Assembly: GCA_026770575.1 (NCBI GenBank)
Contig: MU657238.1
Span: forward strand, 35,015-56,600
DNA from: Pelagophyceae sp. CCMP2097
Lineage: Eukaryota; Sar; Pelagophyceae
Reading direction: 5' to 3'
DNA length: 21,586 nt
Shown here in pieces: positions 7,251 through 17,400 of this stretch; position 1 is the first letter of the stretch, and every line of letters starts with the position of its first letter. The notes below the pieces were generated by a model. The model saw nothing but the letters and a program-made list of their open reading frames with translations. It made no database searches and was not told the DNA's origin. The position numbers and the translations under genes were made by a program.

Positions 7251-7925
7251 GAAAATCCGGACTGTCCTATCAGGAACCTCCGATCCCTCTGGAACGCCCG
7301 GACCGCGAGAGAGACCGAGACCGTGACTACCGCCTAGACTGTGAGGAACATCTGGACCGGACTGTTAGGCTCGTCATCTTTGGCCACGGGCGACGCGAGT
7401 TCGTCAAGGACCCGGCAAGGGTGCAGGTCCCACTGCCGATGCCCGCAAGGTTTTTTGCCCCTTTGGATGTCAGCAGGGGACAGTCACTTGGTGGAAGATG
7501 AGGGGAGCAACGATTCCTATCGCTTCTGGCAAGGGCAATGCCCTTTGGCTGCTGCCAGCGATCATGCCCGCTGATGCCAGTAATCGGAGCACTGAAGGCG
7601 TAATGCATAGCCTCTCCGCCCAGTGTGAACCGAGAGCAGGACCGTTCTGATATGCCGAGGCAATGCCCCTCGAGCCTAGAGGTAGTTCCTTGCCTGGAGG
7701 ACCCTTCACTGGCAACCGAAGATAACTAAAGGAAATCCAGCGCCCCCCTTGCCGCTGATGCCGCTCTGTTAGGCGGAGGGCAACGCCCCTCCGCCCAGAG
7801 TGCGGCGCTCTGAAGGACCGAGGGCAATTACCCTTCGCCCGGAGCGATCTCGCAAGATACAACGACACTTCGACGGTTCGAGGCGGCTCTTGCCTCAAAC
7901 GCCCTCGAGTTGGCTTGGTCTGTGC

Positions 7926-7952
7926 GGGGCGGAGCGGGGCGGAGCGGGGCGG
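7926..7952 (+). repeat. GGGGCGGAGC tandem repeat (2.7 units)
   Basis: The 10-bp unit GGGGCGGAGC is present at 7926-7935 and 7936-7945, with a partial third copy to 7952. It resembles a run of GC boxes, but no gene starts nearby, so a simple repeat is the safe reading. Confidence 0.7.
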
Positions 7953-7965
7953 TCGCCATAGTGGG

Positions 7966-7987
7966 ATTCGGCGCTTCTGCGCCGAAT
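7966..7987 (+). other. Stem-loop
   Basis: ATTCGGCGC and GCGCCGAAT pair perfectly around a TTCT loop. Flanking GGG/CCC extends the stem with one bulge. No associated gene is visible. Confidence 0.5.
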
Positions 7988-8520
7988 TCCCGCTGTGGTC
8001 GCATGTGCCCAGGGATTATACTTCATTCCACCTGTTTTTCAGTGTGACCCTGAAGTCCCTCATTCCGTGCTTCGTCTCGCTTCGTGCGCCCGGGGCACAA
8101 GCGCATGGCGACACGAAGACTAGCTTATTTCCCCTTCCCGTACAGCGTCGGGGCGGCGAGCATCGGGTCACCTCCACCCTCGACGGGCCCTTCTTTGGAG
8201 CGGCTGCATTCGGCGAGGATACGCCTTTAAAAATGATAAGGGCGGAGCAATGAAGGTTTGGAATACCCGAGCACCCAGTGGAAGTCCGAGAGCGGGGTTT
8301 TCGCTTCACTAGTAGTAATAAGAATTCTATTGAGCTAGGAATTCCTATTGAGAGAGGCTTTTATTTAAAAGAGACGCGCGCTCCGAGGCATGGCCAAGGG
8401 CCTTCCGGCCTGGAAGCCTGACTTCGTTTCGAGGTTTATTGATATAGGCCCCTCCCCGGTCCGGACTACAGCCCCACGCGGTCACAGTGGCAGGGTGGAT
8501 TAGAAGCAAGCAAGAGTGGC

Positions 8521-10290
8521 CTAGGGGCATTCGTCGCCGGCGCATTTGAAGTGTGAATGGAGCGTCTCGCTAAGCCGCTTTTTGAGGGCCGTGGGGGCAC
8601 TTTGGTAGTTGTTTTGCAGCATCCACGGGTCTGCACTGTTATCGTACATCTCGAAAAAGTCGGGCGAATCAAACGTAATGTTCTGCGAGTCCTGCATGCC
8701 AGTCTCAAACTCGACGTACGTAGTATCGCCAAAAGTCGACTGAGCCGTCGACCGTAGCGCGATCCAGTTGTTGTGCGGACTTTCTGTAGCGTAGCAGTCG
8801 TCTGCACACATCCAGCAGTGTTCCCCGTTGTACAAGTCGCCGCAGAACGAGTCCTCGTTCGGGTAGTCGTACTTCGCGGTGCAGTTGGAGACGCACTTTA
8901 TGTTCGGGTCGTTGAAGTAGTACTCTAGCAGCACGCTGTTTCGCCATTTGTAGTCGGCAGGCATGGAAGCCAGGTGCGCCTTTGTTGCCGCCGGCGATTT
9001 TCCGGAGACGAGGAGCGGCACCAGCGACTTGCCGTCCGTCCCCGCCGAAAGACCGGCGAGGCCGAGGAACGTCGGGGCCAAATCGACCTACCTCCGCTTT
9101 CGGGAAAGGCCCAAATAGACCGCGCAAATCGCACCATCGTCGCCAACGCTTCTAAATGCGACGCTTCAGGGATGCCCGGCCCGCGCACGACTAGGTGGAC
9201 CTTTGTGTCCCACTCGTAAGGCTGGCGCTTGTCCATGATGATGTTAAACTCGCCGAGCTGGAAGCCATGATCGGAAGTATAGAAGAAATAAATGTTGTCC
9301 ATCAGACCCAGCTCCTCGCACAACCCGACGACCGCGCCGACGACGTCGTCCACGGACATGAGCGTGCGCCTACGATGGATATCCCCGACGTCCTTATTCC
9401 CCGAGACGTTGCAACGCGCCATCGGTTTTTGAATACGTCGGTGATGACCGCACCCGCGGCTCTGGAGAGCATGGGCGCGGTCGCGATGGCGCCGTGGTGC
9501 GACGACCGTGCAGCGCGGGAGCAGTTCCAGTTTGGGGGCCGCGGTTCCGTCTTTGGCCATTCTTCTTCCCAGTGATCGGCATACCACGGCGCCGGATTAA
9601 AGGGCTCGTGCGCCGCCTTCGGTGCCACGTAGGCGAAGAATGGCCGGCCTTGTTTAGCGACGGACCGGATCCAGGCCTCTGAGAGATTGCCGACTAAAGC
9701 AGTGGTGTAATCTTCCGTCGTGCCGTGCCACGTCCCGTTTGGCCAACGGAACCCTCCAAAGTCGATTCCTTGGACGGTGAATTCCGGCGAGATGTAATTT
9801 CCGCCGTCGTTGGCCATAAAGACGTCAATTCCGGCCGGCGGCGTGGAGGGCATGGTGTTGAGATATTTTCCGAAGAGGCCAGTGGTGTACCCCGCCTCTT
9901 CTTGCAACCTCCGCAGGAAAGTGAAGTCGTGGACCTTTTCCAAGTCGACGTGCATGCAATGCGGCGTCCCTGGCGGCGCGCGCAGGTTGTGGAAGTACCT
10001 TCGCGCAGGGACGTCCCATCGCGGGTCGCGCGAGGACGAACGCACCTGCCCGTGAGGAGCTGGGCCCTGGACGGGCAGCAGATGGGCGTGTGCGCGTAGA
10101 ATCTTGTGGCGGTCATGCCTCTCTGTACCAGGAGTTCCTGCGTCTTGGGCATCGGGGTGGAACCACTCTCCCCAATAGGAAAAGAGCCGCCCAAAAGCTG
10201 ATCCTGGTCGTCCGTCAGGAAGAGCACGACGTTCGGCGCCGACGCCGCGCAGGCGAAGAGCAGGCAGAGCCGCGCCATGCCCTCGAGCAA
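8521..10290 (-). CDS. N-acetylglucosamine-6-sulfatase-like sulfatase
   Basis: The product is a formylglycine-dependent sulfatase, closest in layout to lysosomal/secreted glucosamine-6-sulfatase (GNS), which removes 6-O-sulfate from sulfated glycans. The model has four exons: 10290-10046, 9998-9408, 9369-9135 and 9087-8521. Introns are 47, 38 and 47 nt; the frame holds throughout and gives 545 residues, close to the usual about 550. A hydrophobic N-terminus (LCLLFACAASA) suggests secretion. Metal-binding D27-D28 lie in LTDDQD. C71 in CCPSR is the cysteine converted to formylglycine, followed by LTGR. D312-H313 in YTSDHG and K326 in KRQPYEWD complete the active site. The first and third introns start GTGCG. 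The middle intron is the least certain: its 38-nt form leaves a four-residue insertion (VATR) relative to GNS. An alternative start is Met5. In an alga it may act on sulfated cell-wall or dietary polysaccharides (inference). It diverges from the FKBP gene. Confidence 0.88.
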
Positions 10291-10438
10291 GAAGCTTCCC
10301 AGTCGGAAGGAATGCCCCGGAAGGAATCATCGAAGAAGGATTTGATCCAACCTCGCATTTTTCAAATTGAAGTCGGGCAGAAGATCCAAGCTTAAGGAAG
10401 TCCCGCGATCAGCTCCCGGATCAGCTCCCGCGATCACG
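10291..10438. promoter_or_regulatory. Shared intergenic region of two divergent genes
   Basis: These 148 bp separate the start codons of the sulfatase (minus) and FKBP (plus) genes and must hold both 5' regions. Two short direct repeats are visible: GGAAGGAAT twice near 10307-10326, and GATCAGCTCCCG twice near 10408-10431, just upstream of the FKBP ATG. No TATA box is evident. Co-regulation is only a possibility. Confidence 0.4.
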
Positions 10439-11258
10439 ATGCGTCTCTCACACATGCTCTTCATCCCCGTCGTGGCCTCGCTGTCTGCGGCGCGCGGCGC
10501 TCCGCTGCGAAGAGCGGTTGCGCGGCACGCAGAGGCGGCGCCCGCAGAGGCACCGGCGCCCGGCGCAGAGGTGCCCGTCGAGGCCGCAGCTGCGCCCGTC
10601 GAGGCCGCCGTCGGGGCCAAGCCCGCCAAGGAAGGTGCGTCCTTCTTTCCGCCCTCTTCGCGGCTGACGGTCTGCGCAGGCGAACAATGGGATGGTGCCA
10701 GCTTTTCGGGTCTGAAATGGCGCGACACCTTCATCAACGCTGACGGAGAGCCGCCGTCCAAAGGCGATTACGTCGTCGTGGACTACGTGGGCAAGCTCGC
10801 CAAGACGGGGTTCGTCTTCGACTCTTCGTTCAAACGCGGCATTCCGTTTATTTTCGAAGTGGGCGGAGGGAAAGTCATCCCCGGGTGGGACGAAGGCGTC
10901 GGGTCTATGCGCGAAGGCTCGAACCGCACTTTATGGATCCCCGCGCGGCTGGCCTACGGCGAGGAGAACATTGGCGGAGGTGCGCCCGTCTGCCGCCCCA
11001 CCTTTGGGCATTTGGCGTGATGGCGTGATCCGCGTAGGCCTCATCCCGCCGAACTCGGACCTGAAATTCGAAGTCGTGCTGCGGGAGGTCCGGCGCGGCT
11101 TCGCGGGCAGTCTGGCTACTAAAGTTGAGGAATCTTTTGGGGGTATAACGCAGAACTTCGGGCCTAACCCCTTTACGTTCTTCACCGTGGCACTCGTGCT
11201 CCTCTTCATCGCGCCGAGCATCCTCTCACCGGACCACCCTTTACTCAAAGTCGGCTAG
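10439..11258 (+). CDS. Membrane-anchored FKBP-type peptidyl-prolyl isomerase
   Basis: This enzyme would catalyse cis-trans isomerisation of peptidyl-proline bonds. Exon 1 is 10439-10979 and exon 2 is 11038-11258. The 58-nt intron (GTGCGC...GTAG) restores the FKBP frame across ENIGGG/LIPPNSD. The protein is 253 residues. A signal-peptide-like start (LFIPVVASLSAARG) precedes an Ala/Pro/Glu-rich stretch (20-62), then the FKBP domain at about 100-200. Binding-pocket residues are conserved: Y116, F127-D128, V146-I147, W150, Y173 and F191. A hydrophobic segment (FFTVALVLLFIAP, about 228-240) near the C-terminus looks like a membrane anchor. The isomerase would therefore face the ER lumen or another secretory compartment. 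I see no Phe-containing ASAFAP plastid motif after the signal. The frame is open upstream of the ATG but has no earlier ATG. Confidence 0.9.
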
Positions 11259-11435
11259 ACCCGGCAACACAAACGCATGCAAATAGCGCCCTTTGACCCT
11301 TTAAAATCACTGTCCCTTGTCGAACCTCAATTCGGACTACAATTGTACTGCCCCTTGTCGAACCTCGTCGGACTACTGCCCCTTGCCTCAAATGCCGTAC
11401 CGGCTCGCTGGGGACATGCGCAACTGGCTTAGGAG
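11259..11435. other. Convergent 3' intergenic region
   Basis: This region separates the 3' ends of the FKBP gene (plus) and the calpain-like gene (minus). CCCTTGTCGAACCTC occurs twice (11314-11328 and 11352-11366), each followed by TCGGACTAC, so there is a short imperfect duplication of about 38 bp. No polyadenylation signal stands out. Confidence 0.5.
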
Positions 11436-14213
11436 TCAGCGGGCCTTGCCGAAGAATCGCCTCTTTGCGGGCGCGTCGACCGCCGCGTCCTCCGCGCCGT
11501 CGTCCACCGCTGGCCTGCGCCCTCGCCAGGGCGGCGGCCAGAGCTGCTCGAGGTCGCAGGGTTTGTCTGCAACGACGGTGAGCGTGAAGGGTCCTTGCAA
11601 GTTTGGGGCGTAGGTGGCACAGTAAATCACATAAACACCTGCTTCGACCCGGTCGGCTTCTAAGAAAACGGTGTGCGCTATCCGAGGGTCGCCCGACGAC
11701 GAAACGACGTCGGTCTTTGAAAGTCTGCGTACGCGCGAGACGGCGCCGTTGTCGGCCGTCGCGCGGACGAGGTACAGAGAAACGGGGAGCGTGGTCGAAC
11801 GTACGCCAAAACCGTCCTCTTGCGTCAAAGTGCACCGCAGCGACGTCGGCCGGGTGACATGAAGCACAAACTGCGGGTTCCGCTCGACGTCGGAGTTTGG
11901 GTTCCTTTTTGAAGGCAGACCCGCGGCAGTATTTCCTGAAACGCTCCATTTGCCCGAAGCTGAAAGAGTGGTCCAGACGTCCGATTTCGGCGAGTGGTAG
12001 TGGCAGACGTAGAGGCATTCAAAGGCGTCTATGAGCTCTTGAAAAGAGACCCAAAACGCCTTTGGGTCGTTTCCAAAACCCCGGGGCCCCCCAAGCTCAA
12101 ACTTCATTCTAGGAGACCAACCCTCTGCCCACTTGCCGCGCAGCTTGCCCAGAGCGCCTCCGTTCGAAAACGCGCCGGGCGTGCGCAGGAGCACGAGGCG
12201 GTGGCCGTTTACCGTTCGGACGTCCATCACCCCATAAGTTTCGCCGAACAAAAGCCCACTATCCCTTAAGCTGCCGCACCTGTTCCGCCGTACAGCGTTT
12301 GCGCCGACGATGCATTCGTCCCGCTTGAATCGAAGCAGCGAAGACCAAAGATTTTCGTCTGCACTTCGACCTTCGACGGTGAGCGAAATACGTTCACTTC
12401 GAGCGCCAGTCAGCATTTCCAGACCTCTGTGCACGGACCCTTGTTCCAAAGCGTCGTAGGACCCGTAATACTTTGCCACGGCCTTTTCCAATAAAGAAAT
12501 CCAGATGTCGTTGAATCCAGAAGAATAAGCGCACGCCACGCCTGCCGAGCTTTCTAAATCGAAATTTAGACCAAACTCCTTGCACGCTGATGCGTACCCG
12601 TCCAAGCTGCCGTTTCCGACCATGGGCAGCGCATCGTCGACTATGATGGCCTGCCATTGTCCTGCGATGTAAAGTTGGAACGCAAAGGCTCCGACGGCAC
12701 TGTCGTTGATAGGTTCGCCATCTTCACTTATAGCATGGACCAAAAGATTTCGCACGATTTCGTCGGCAAGATGCCTTTCCTGGCCGGCTTTGGAGGACGT
12801 TGACGCGATTAAGCGGATTGCCGTTAAAAGCCAAGAATTCTTGACCAGGCAGCCCTTTTGGACGTCGTCCGCGTCCACCTCACCGCGATAAAGCACGGCG
12901 TCGAACTTGACCTCGGAGGCGACCTCCCAGGCGCGGCAGATTCCGGACCGGCCGAGCGAATCGTTGGTGGGTGGAAAGTCTGGATCCACGTACTGGAACG
13001 CGTTGGCGTGGTGCTTCGAAGCTTGCACGTCCTGCCCCCCTTCGAGCTCGGAGAGGCGCTCGCGCGCGTCTGCGCGGACCGAATCGCCGGAGACGCAAAC
13101 GTGGACGTCGTAAGAGGCCTTTAGATCGGCAAAATCGGCACTCGAAGCAATCGAAGCACTCGAAGCATCGACGTCCGTCTCATCGAATTCGGTCGTCTCA
13201 TCGACATTCGACTCGGTCACCACCCCGGTCTCCCACGCCTCCCTGAAAACCTCGAAGCGCGAAGCGTCCGCCGGGCCGAGCGCGGCGAGCCAGGCGTCTG
13301 TTCTTGCTTGCTTGCGGCAGGCGGCGTCTCTTTTTCGAGCCTCTAACATCAGCTTTTCCCGAGGTTCCAGACGCTTCCGCTCCGCATCGTTGTCGTCGGA
13401 TAAAGTGCAAGCGTGCGTACCGGCGGTGCTCGACCGGTGATCCTCGTCGGATCTGAACGCCTTTTGGAGAACACGGAACCGTTCTCGCTCGTCGTCCGTC
13501 AACGCCAAAAGCCAATTAGCCAGCGGCTGGGCATCGCCGGATGCGACGAGGAGGCGCGGTGGCGAGACGCCGTTGGCCAGGAGCTGGAAACGTCGTTCCC
13601 GAGTAAATTTTTCAAAGAGGGAACGTTCAACCCGCAAGTTTGCTTCCGCGGCACGGAGCGCCGCGAGGTGAAAAAAAGCGCAGCAACGGACCTCGACCTC
13701 CAACCGATCATCAAACACCTCGTCCGCCTCGACCATCGCCAAGACGGCCTCGAGGAGCCCGCTGCCTTTTTCCGTGTTGAGCCGTCTGCCGTGCTCCTCA
13801 AACGCTTTCAAGTATTTTCGACCGGCGCACCTCACGCAAAGAAAGAGCGGCGCAAAGGGCCCTTTACACGCCGCCGCTTCGGCCACCGCGTCGCCGTGCT
13901 GGAACAAAGCGTCTGAACGCCGTACGTCTCCGATGAAATATAAAGCCTGGGAGTCGTCGTCGACGGCCCTTGCAAGGACGGCCGCAGATGCGCCGACGTC
14001 GACGCGGCCCACCGACGTCGACCGCGCCGTCGGCGCGCCTTCGGAGGCGAAGGCTTCCACATTGCCGTCGACGTCCCACTCTTTACAGACTGCTTGCAAC
14101 GGCCGCGCCGCCAAGATCTCTGCACAAAACGCGGCGCGCGCCGCATCTGCCGCGTCGACGAAAACTTCGTGGCCCAGCGACCGCGCCGCGCGGCCCAGAC
14201 GCGCGGGGACCAC
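11436..14213 (-). CDS. Calpain-like protein lacking the catalytic triad
   Basis: This is an open frame of 925 residues. After an uncharacterised acidic/basic N-terminal part (1-420), a calpain protease-like domain spans about 425-750: KNSWLLTAI, NDIWISLLEKA, KYYGSYDALEQG, LWSSLLRFK, GLLFGETYGVMDV, GHRLVLLRTPG and FWVSFQELIDAFECLYVC. A C2-like calpain domain follows (about 755-900) with GKWSVSGNTAAG and RNPQFVLHV. The order and spacing fit a calpain of the plant DEK1 (phytocalpain) type. The catalytic positions are altered: Cys becomes S460 (codon TCT, 12834-12836), His becomes E658 (12240-12242) and Asn becomes T678 (12180-12182). The 20-residue His-Asn spacing is kept. It is therefore predicted proteolytically inactive. 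There is no usable ATG: the frame opens at GTG, preceded in frame by TAG, and the first internal Met is residue 160. It probably continues from the membrane-protein exons upstream through a 198-nt intron, as one gene. Confidence 0.85.
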   Translation of the reverse strand: MVPARLGRAARSLGHEVFVDAADAARAAFCAEILAARPLQAVCKEWDVDGNVEAFASEGAPTARSTSVGRVDVGASAAVLARAVDDDSQALYFIGDVRRSDALFQHGDAVAEAAACKGPFAPLFLCVRCAGRKYLKAFEEHGRRLNTEKGSGLLEAVLAMVEADEVFDDRLEVEVRCCAFFHLAALRAAEANLRVERSLFEKFTRERRFQLLANGVSPPRLLVASGDAQPLANWLLALTDDERERFRVLQKAFRSDEDHRSSTAGTHACTLSDDNDAERKRLEPREKLMLEARKRDAACRKQARTDAWLAALGPADASRFEVFREAWETGVVTESNVDETTEFDETDVDASSASIASSADFADLKASYDVHVCVSGDSVRADARERLSELEGGQDVQASKHHANAFQYVDPDFPPTNDSLGRSGICRAWEVASEVKFDAVLYRGEVDADDVQKGCLVKNSWLLTAIRLIASTSSKAGQERHLADEIVRNLLVHAISEDGEPINDSAVGAFAFQLYIAGQWQAIIVDDALPMVGNGSLDGYASACKEFGLNFDLESSAGVACAYSSGFNDIWISLLEKAVAKYYGSYDALEQGSVHRGLEMLTGARSERISLTVEGRSADENLWSSLLRFKRDECIVGANAVRRNRCGSLRDSGLLFGETYGVMDVRTVNGHRLVLLRTPGAFSNGGALGKLRGKWAEGWSPRMKFELGGPRGFGNDPKAFWVSFQELIDAFECLYVCHYHSPKSDVWTTLSASGKWSVSGNTAAGLPSKRNPNSDVERNPQFVLHVTRPTSLRCTLTQEDGFGVRSTTLPVSLYLVRATADNGAVSRVRRLSKTDVVSSSGDPRIAHTVFLEADRVEAGVYVIYCATYAPNLQGPFTLTVVADKPCDLEQLWPPPWRGRRPAVDDGAEDAAVDAPAKRRFFGKAR

Positions 14214-14411
14214 CTAGATTTTGCACATGAGCTGCGCCGTGCGCGAGCCTCTGTCAGAGTGCAAAGCCTCAGAGTGCAAAGCCTCTGACAGAGTGTAAAA
14301 TCTCTGAGATCGTGCAAAGCCTCTGTGAGAGCGTGCCCTCTTGCGACCTCTTGGGTGCTCAGTTGCGAGAAAGCGTGCAGCCTGCTTTCCGGTCGGACGC
14401 CGCTTTTATAC
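14214..14411 (-). other. Probable 198-nt intron joining membrane and calpain parts
   Basis: On the minus strand this segment starts GTATAA, right after the ACG codon of the membrane-protein frame, and ends AATCTAG, right before the first codon of the calpain frame. Both boundaries are phase 0, so splicing fuses the frames. It is longer than the other introns here (38-58 nt) because it contains short repeats: AGAGTGCAAAGCCTC twice in tandem, and an 11-bp inverted pair (14249-14259 with 14283-14293). If unspliced, the upstream frame stops at TAA (14406-14408). The only ATG (14226-14228) then reads four codons into TAG. TATAAAAG at 14403-14410 resembles a TATA box but overlaps that stop codon. 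Confidence 0.55.
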
Positions 14412-17400
14412 CGTCAGCGCTGCGACTGCTGCGAATAGCGCTCCGAGCAGAAAGAGGCAGAGCACGAAGACGCCGGCGGCGACTTGGAGCGCGGCCAGAG
14501 TGGCTCCCCAAAAAATGCCGACGCCAAAGCAGCGACAAACGTCCAACACCAAAGCCGTCTGGCTCACCCTACGAAAAAGGCTCAAAAGCAAAAAAGGGAA
14601 GACGAAGACTCACGGCTTGCCCTCGCGCGAGGAGAAGGAGTACGCGGGGAGGAGTGTCTTTGGGAACCAAAAGAGGTCGTCCTGTCCAACAAGAAGCCAC
14701 CTCGCTAAGACATGAACGATCCGACCGCACAATTCCACTGCAAAGAATAGGGAGACGACGAGGTCCGTCGGGGCGCGCGTGGCGAAGAGGAGGACGATTA
14801 CGAGGAGGAACTCGATTCGGCGCGTATAAGCGTCTGAAGATTTAAGAAAGTCTTTGGAGATTTCAAAGTCATTCTGAGCCCACGCCTCGACAAAGTTACG
14901 GGCACCTAAAACGAGTCCTGTGCCGAGGAGGAGGACGCCGCCTGCATACGGTGAAGAGAACCAAAAGAATTGCATTGAGACGAGCACCAGCACCCAAATT
15001 CGGCTGTGGCGGGCCCACGCCACCGACGCCACCGCCGGGGCGCGGCCCCGCTTCGACCGCATCGGTGCCGCGACGCCGGCGCGCCAGCCGCTGGCGCGCC
15101 ATTCAAGAAATGCGTAGGCCCCCGAGAGCGCCACCGGATACAAAACAGCGGCGTCGACGACCCATAATGCCTCTTCCAATCCATCCTGCGCCGCGGCCGA
15201 AACACCGAGGAGGGCAGCGAAGGCGCAGGCGCCGCAGATGACAATTGCGTTTGTGGAACGAGACCATCTCCTCGAAGTAAACCACTGCACTATTGGGACA
15301 ACAGTGCAGGCCAGCGTCAGCCCAACGAGCAAGACGATTGCGCCGACGTACCTCGGCCTCAGCGTTAAAGCGAGGCTGCCGGCGAGAGCGACAAGGAGCA
15401 GAGGGGCTGAAAAGGCTGCGCAGATGGCCTCGTACTCTGCCGGCAGCAAGCATCCCGTCAACGCAGCCTCCCAAAGACGCACTTCGTCCCAGTCCGGCGC
15501 CGCACTCGAGTCGGAAACGCGCGCGCGTTTGCGGCGCGCCAAGTTGGAGACGTGGTGGGCGAGGTGCGATGTAACTTCCCAAAGCGTCAACGACGGTAAA
15601 GCCTTTTTCCGCACGGCGTCCTTTGCCGCGGCGGCCGGCGCCACGTCAGCTTGCTGCGGCGCCTCGCCGGCGCCCTTCGACCCCTTTGACCGCCACCTGA
15701 ATGACGATTTCACCGGCACGGGCGCGCCGATGGACGTCACGGTCACTTTCTTCAGCCGAAGCGCGCGGAACCCGAGGTCGAAGCGCATCGCGCGTTTGTA
15801 CGCGGCCGGGAGCGCCGGCTCGCGCGGCTGCGCGGAAACCTTTGCGCCCGCGCGGCCGGTCTGCGCGGGGCCCGCCAGTTGCCGCGTGAGGTTTGAAGGT
15901 GGGAGCATAGGCATCTCGATTCTCGATATCGCAGCGTCCGTGTCGCCGGCATTACGCTCGAGGGGCGCGAGTTCGAGCGTTGAGACGTTGTCGGCGCCGG
16001 GGTCTTTGTCTTTGCCGATAATCGCTTGAAGCACGTCAAACGCGAGGTCCGAGTCGCTCACCGCGTCTCCAGCAAGCATCTTCAACCCTAAAGGCGGCCA
16101 GACCACAAGGCGACAGTCGTTGCGATGCCACACATATAAAGCGCGGCCGCTCAAAGCCAAAAGCAGAGGACCCAAAGTCGCCACGGCCAGAGCGGCGACG
16201 GACCCCGTCGCTCCCCACAAGTAAAGACCGTTGCACATCAAAGCGGCGTACGCCCCGAAAGCGAGCATTCTAGGCAGGCGCACTTCTGCGTCGAAGAAAT
16301 ATGCGAGGTCGCCCGCGCCCACGAGCAAATCTTGCCCCGCCAATGCCGCTGCTCGAACTGAAGCTGAAGCGAGCCCGGCGGCGGCAACGGCAAACAGCGC
16401 CACGACTGCGAGGGCGGCGTCTGGGATGTGCGTGCGTCTGTTGCGGGCCGTTTTGATGGTCGCGTTTCGGTCGTGGAGGCCGTGGGGTTCCATGAATCCA
16501 ACAGTGATGACTTGGAACATCAAGACGAAAATGACCATGGCCAAGACGACTTCCGGCAGCCCGGCGACGTCGAATCGAGCCACTTCGCCGCGCGCTATTC
16601 CGCGCGGTTCCCGGCCGTGGAACACGACGGCGCAGGCGTCGTGCTGCTGCGTCAGCGGGAGGTGCCGGTGGACGACGTCTTGCGCTAAAATAACGCCGTA
16701 GAGGAGGAAGGCCGCGGCATGCCCGGCCACCCAAAACTCTGCCCCACCAAGAGCCACAAAAACGCGCGCAAAGGCCGCCAAGCCCACGGTCCTCGTCGGG
16801 CCCCAGGGCTGCGATCCGCGCGCGAGTAAGGCGTGGCACGAATCTAAAGTTGCTATCAAGATCGAGTTGACGATGGCAAGCCCGCCTCGATCCGTACGCC
16901 AAAAAGCTATAACGACGTATACGACAAGGGAAAAGCGCGAGGCCCATCGAAGCAGCTTCGCCCTTTTCCGCGCTGTTGCTGTGGCGTCGACGCGGTTCCC
17001 AAAGCCGTTTAACACGCCGGCGACGTCACCGACGTAGTCGAAAGCTTCGTGGTCGGCGTGCGCCGAACAGACATCCGCCAGAAGCCAGGCCTCGCCCGAG
17101 TTCCGAGCGGCGGCGCCCAAGGCCTCGCCGACCGCGGAGGTGGCCTCGCGGGCTTTTGAGTCGGACTCGAAAGCTTCGAGAGCAAGAGGCGCTAAAGAGA
17201 TTGTGAGCATTGCCAAAGTAAACCCGCGCACATCAATGCCGACGAAGGCGGAGACGAAGACGCAAAACGCCAGCAAAGCCACCACCGCGGAAGCGACGAG
17301 GGATAGGGTGGCCTGCGTGAGTCGCCACCTGTCGTATCGCCACTTCAAAAGACCGACCCCTCCCGAGAGAATCGCCGACCCGCAAAGCAGTGCTGCGCAG

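Larger units (their letters stand above)
7251..8520. other. Interval without recognisable gene
   Basis: Open frames here are short, on both strands, and show no family motif. Visible structure is limited to four small hairpins around GGGCAATGCCC-type cores (7531-7835), a 10-bp tandem repeat at 7926-7952, a stem-loop at 7966-7987, and a short direct repeat GAATTC.TATTGAG at about 8322-8355. The last 180 bases are the 3' flank of the sulfatase gene. Confidence 0.5.

Noticed and set aside
7470..7898. 142-codon minus-strand frame as a gene
   Set aside because: It runs straight through four palindromic hairpins, shows no domain, and has no supporting exon structure.
10367..10438. Upstream extension of the FKBP protein from 10367
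   Set aside because: The frame is open but its first codon is TTG and contains no ATG before 10439. The ATG at 10439 gives a convincing signal peptide.
14403..14410. TATAAAAG as a TATA box for a separate calpain-like gene
   Set aside because: It overlaps the stop codon of the upstream frame and the GTATAA donor of a likely intron. The only ATG downstream (14226-14228) reads into TAG after four codons. A one-gene model explains more.
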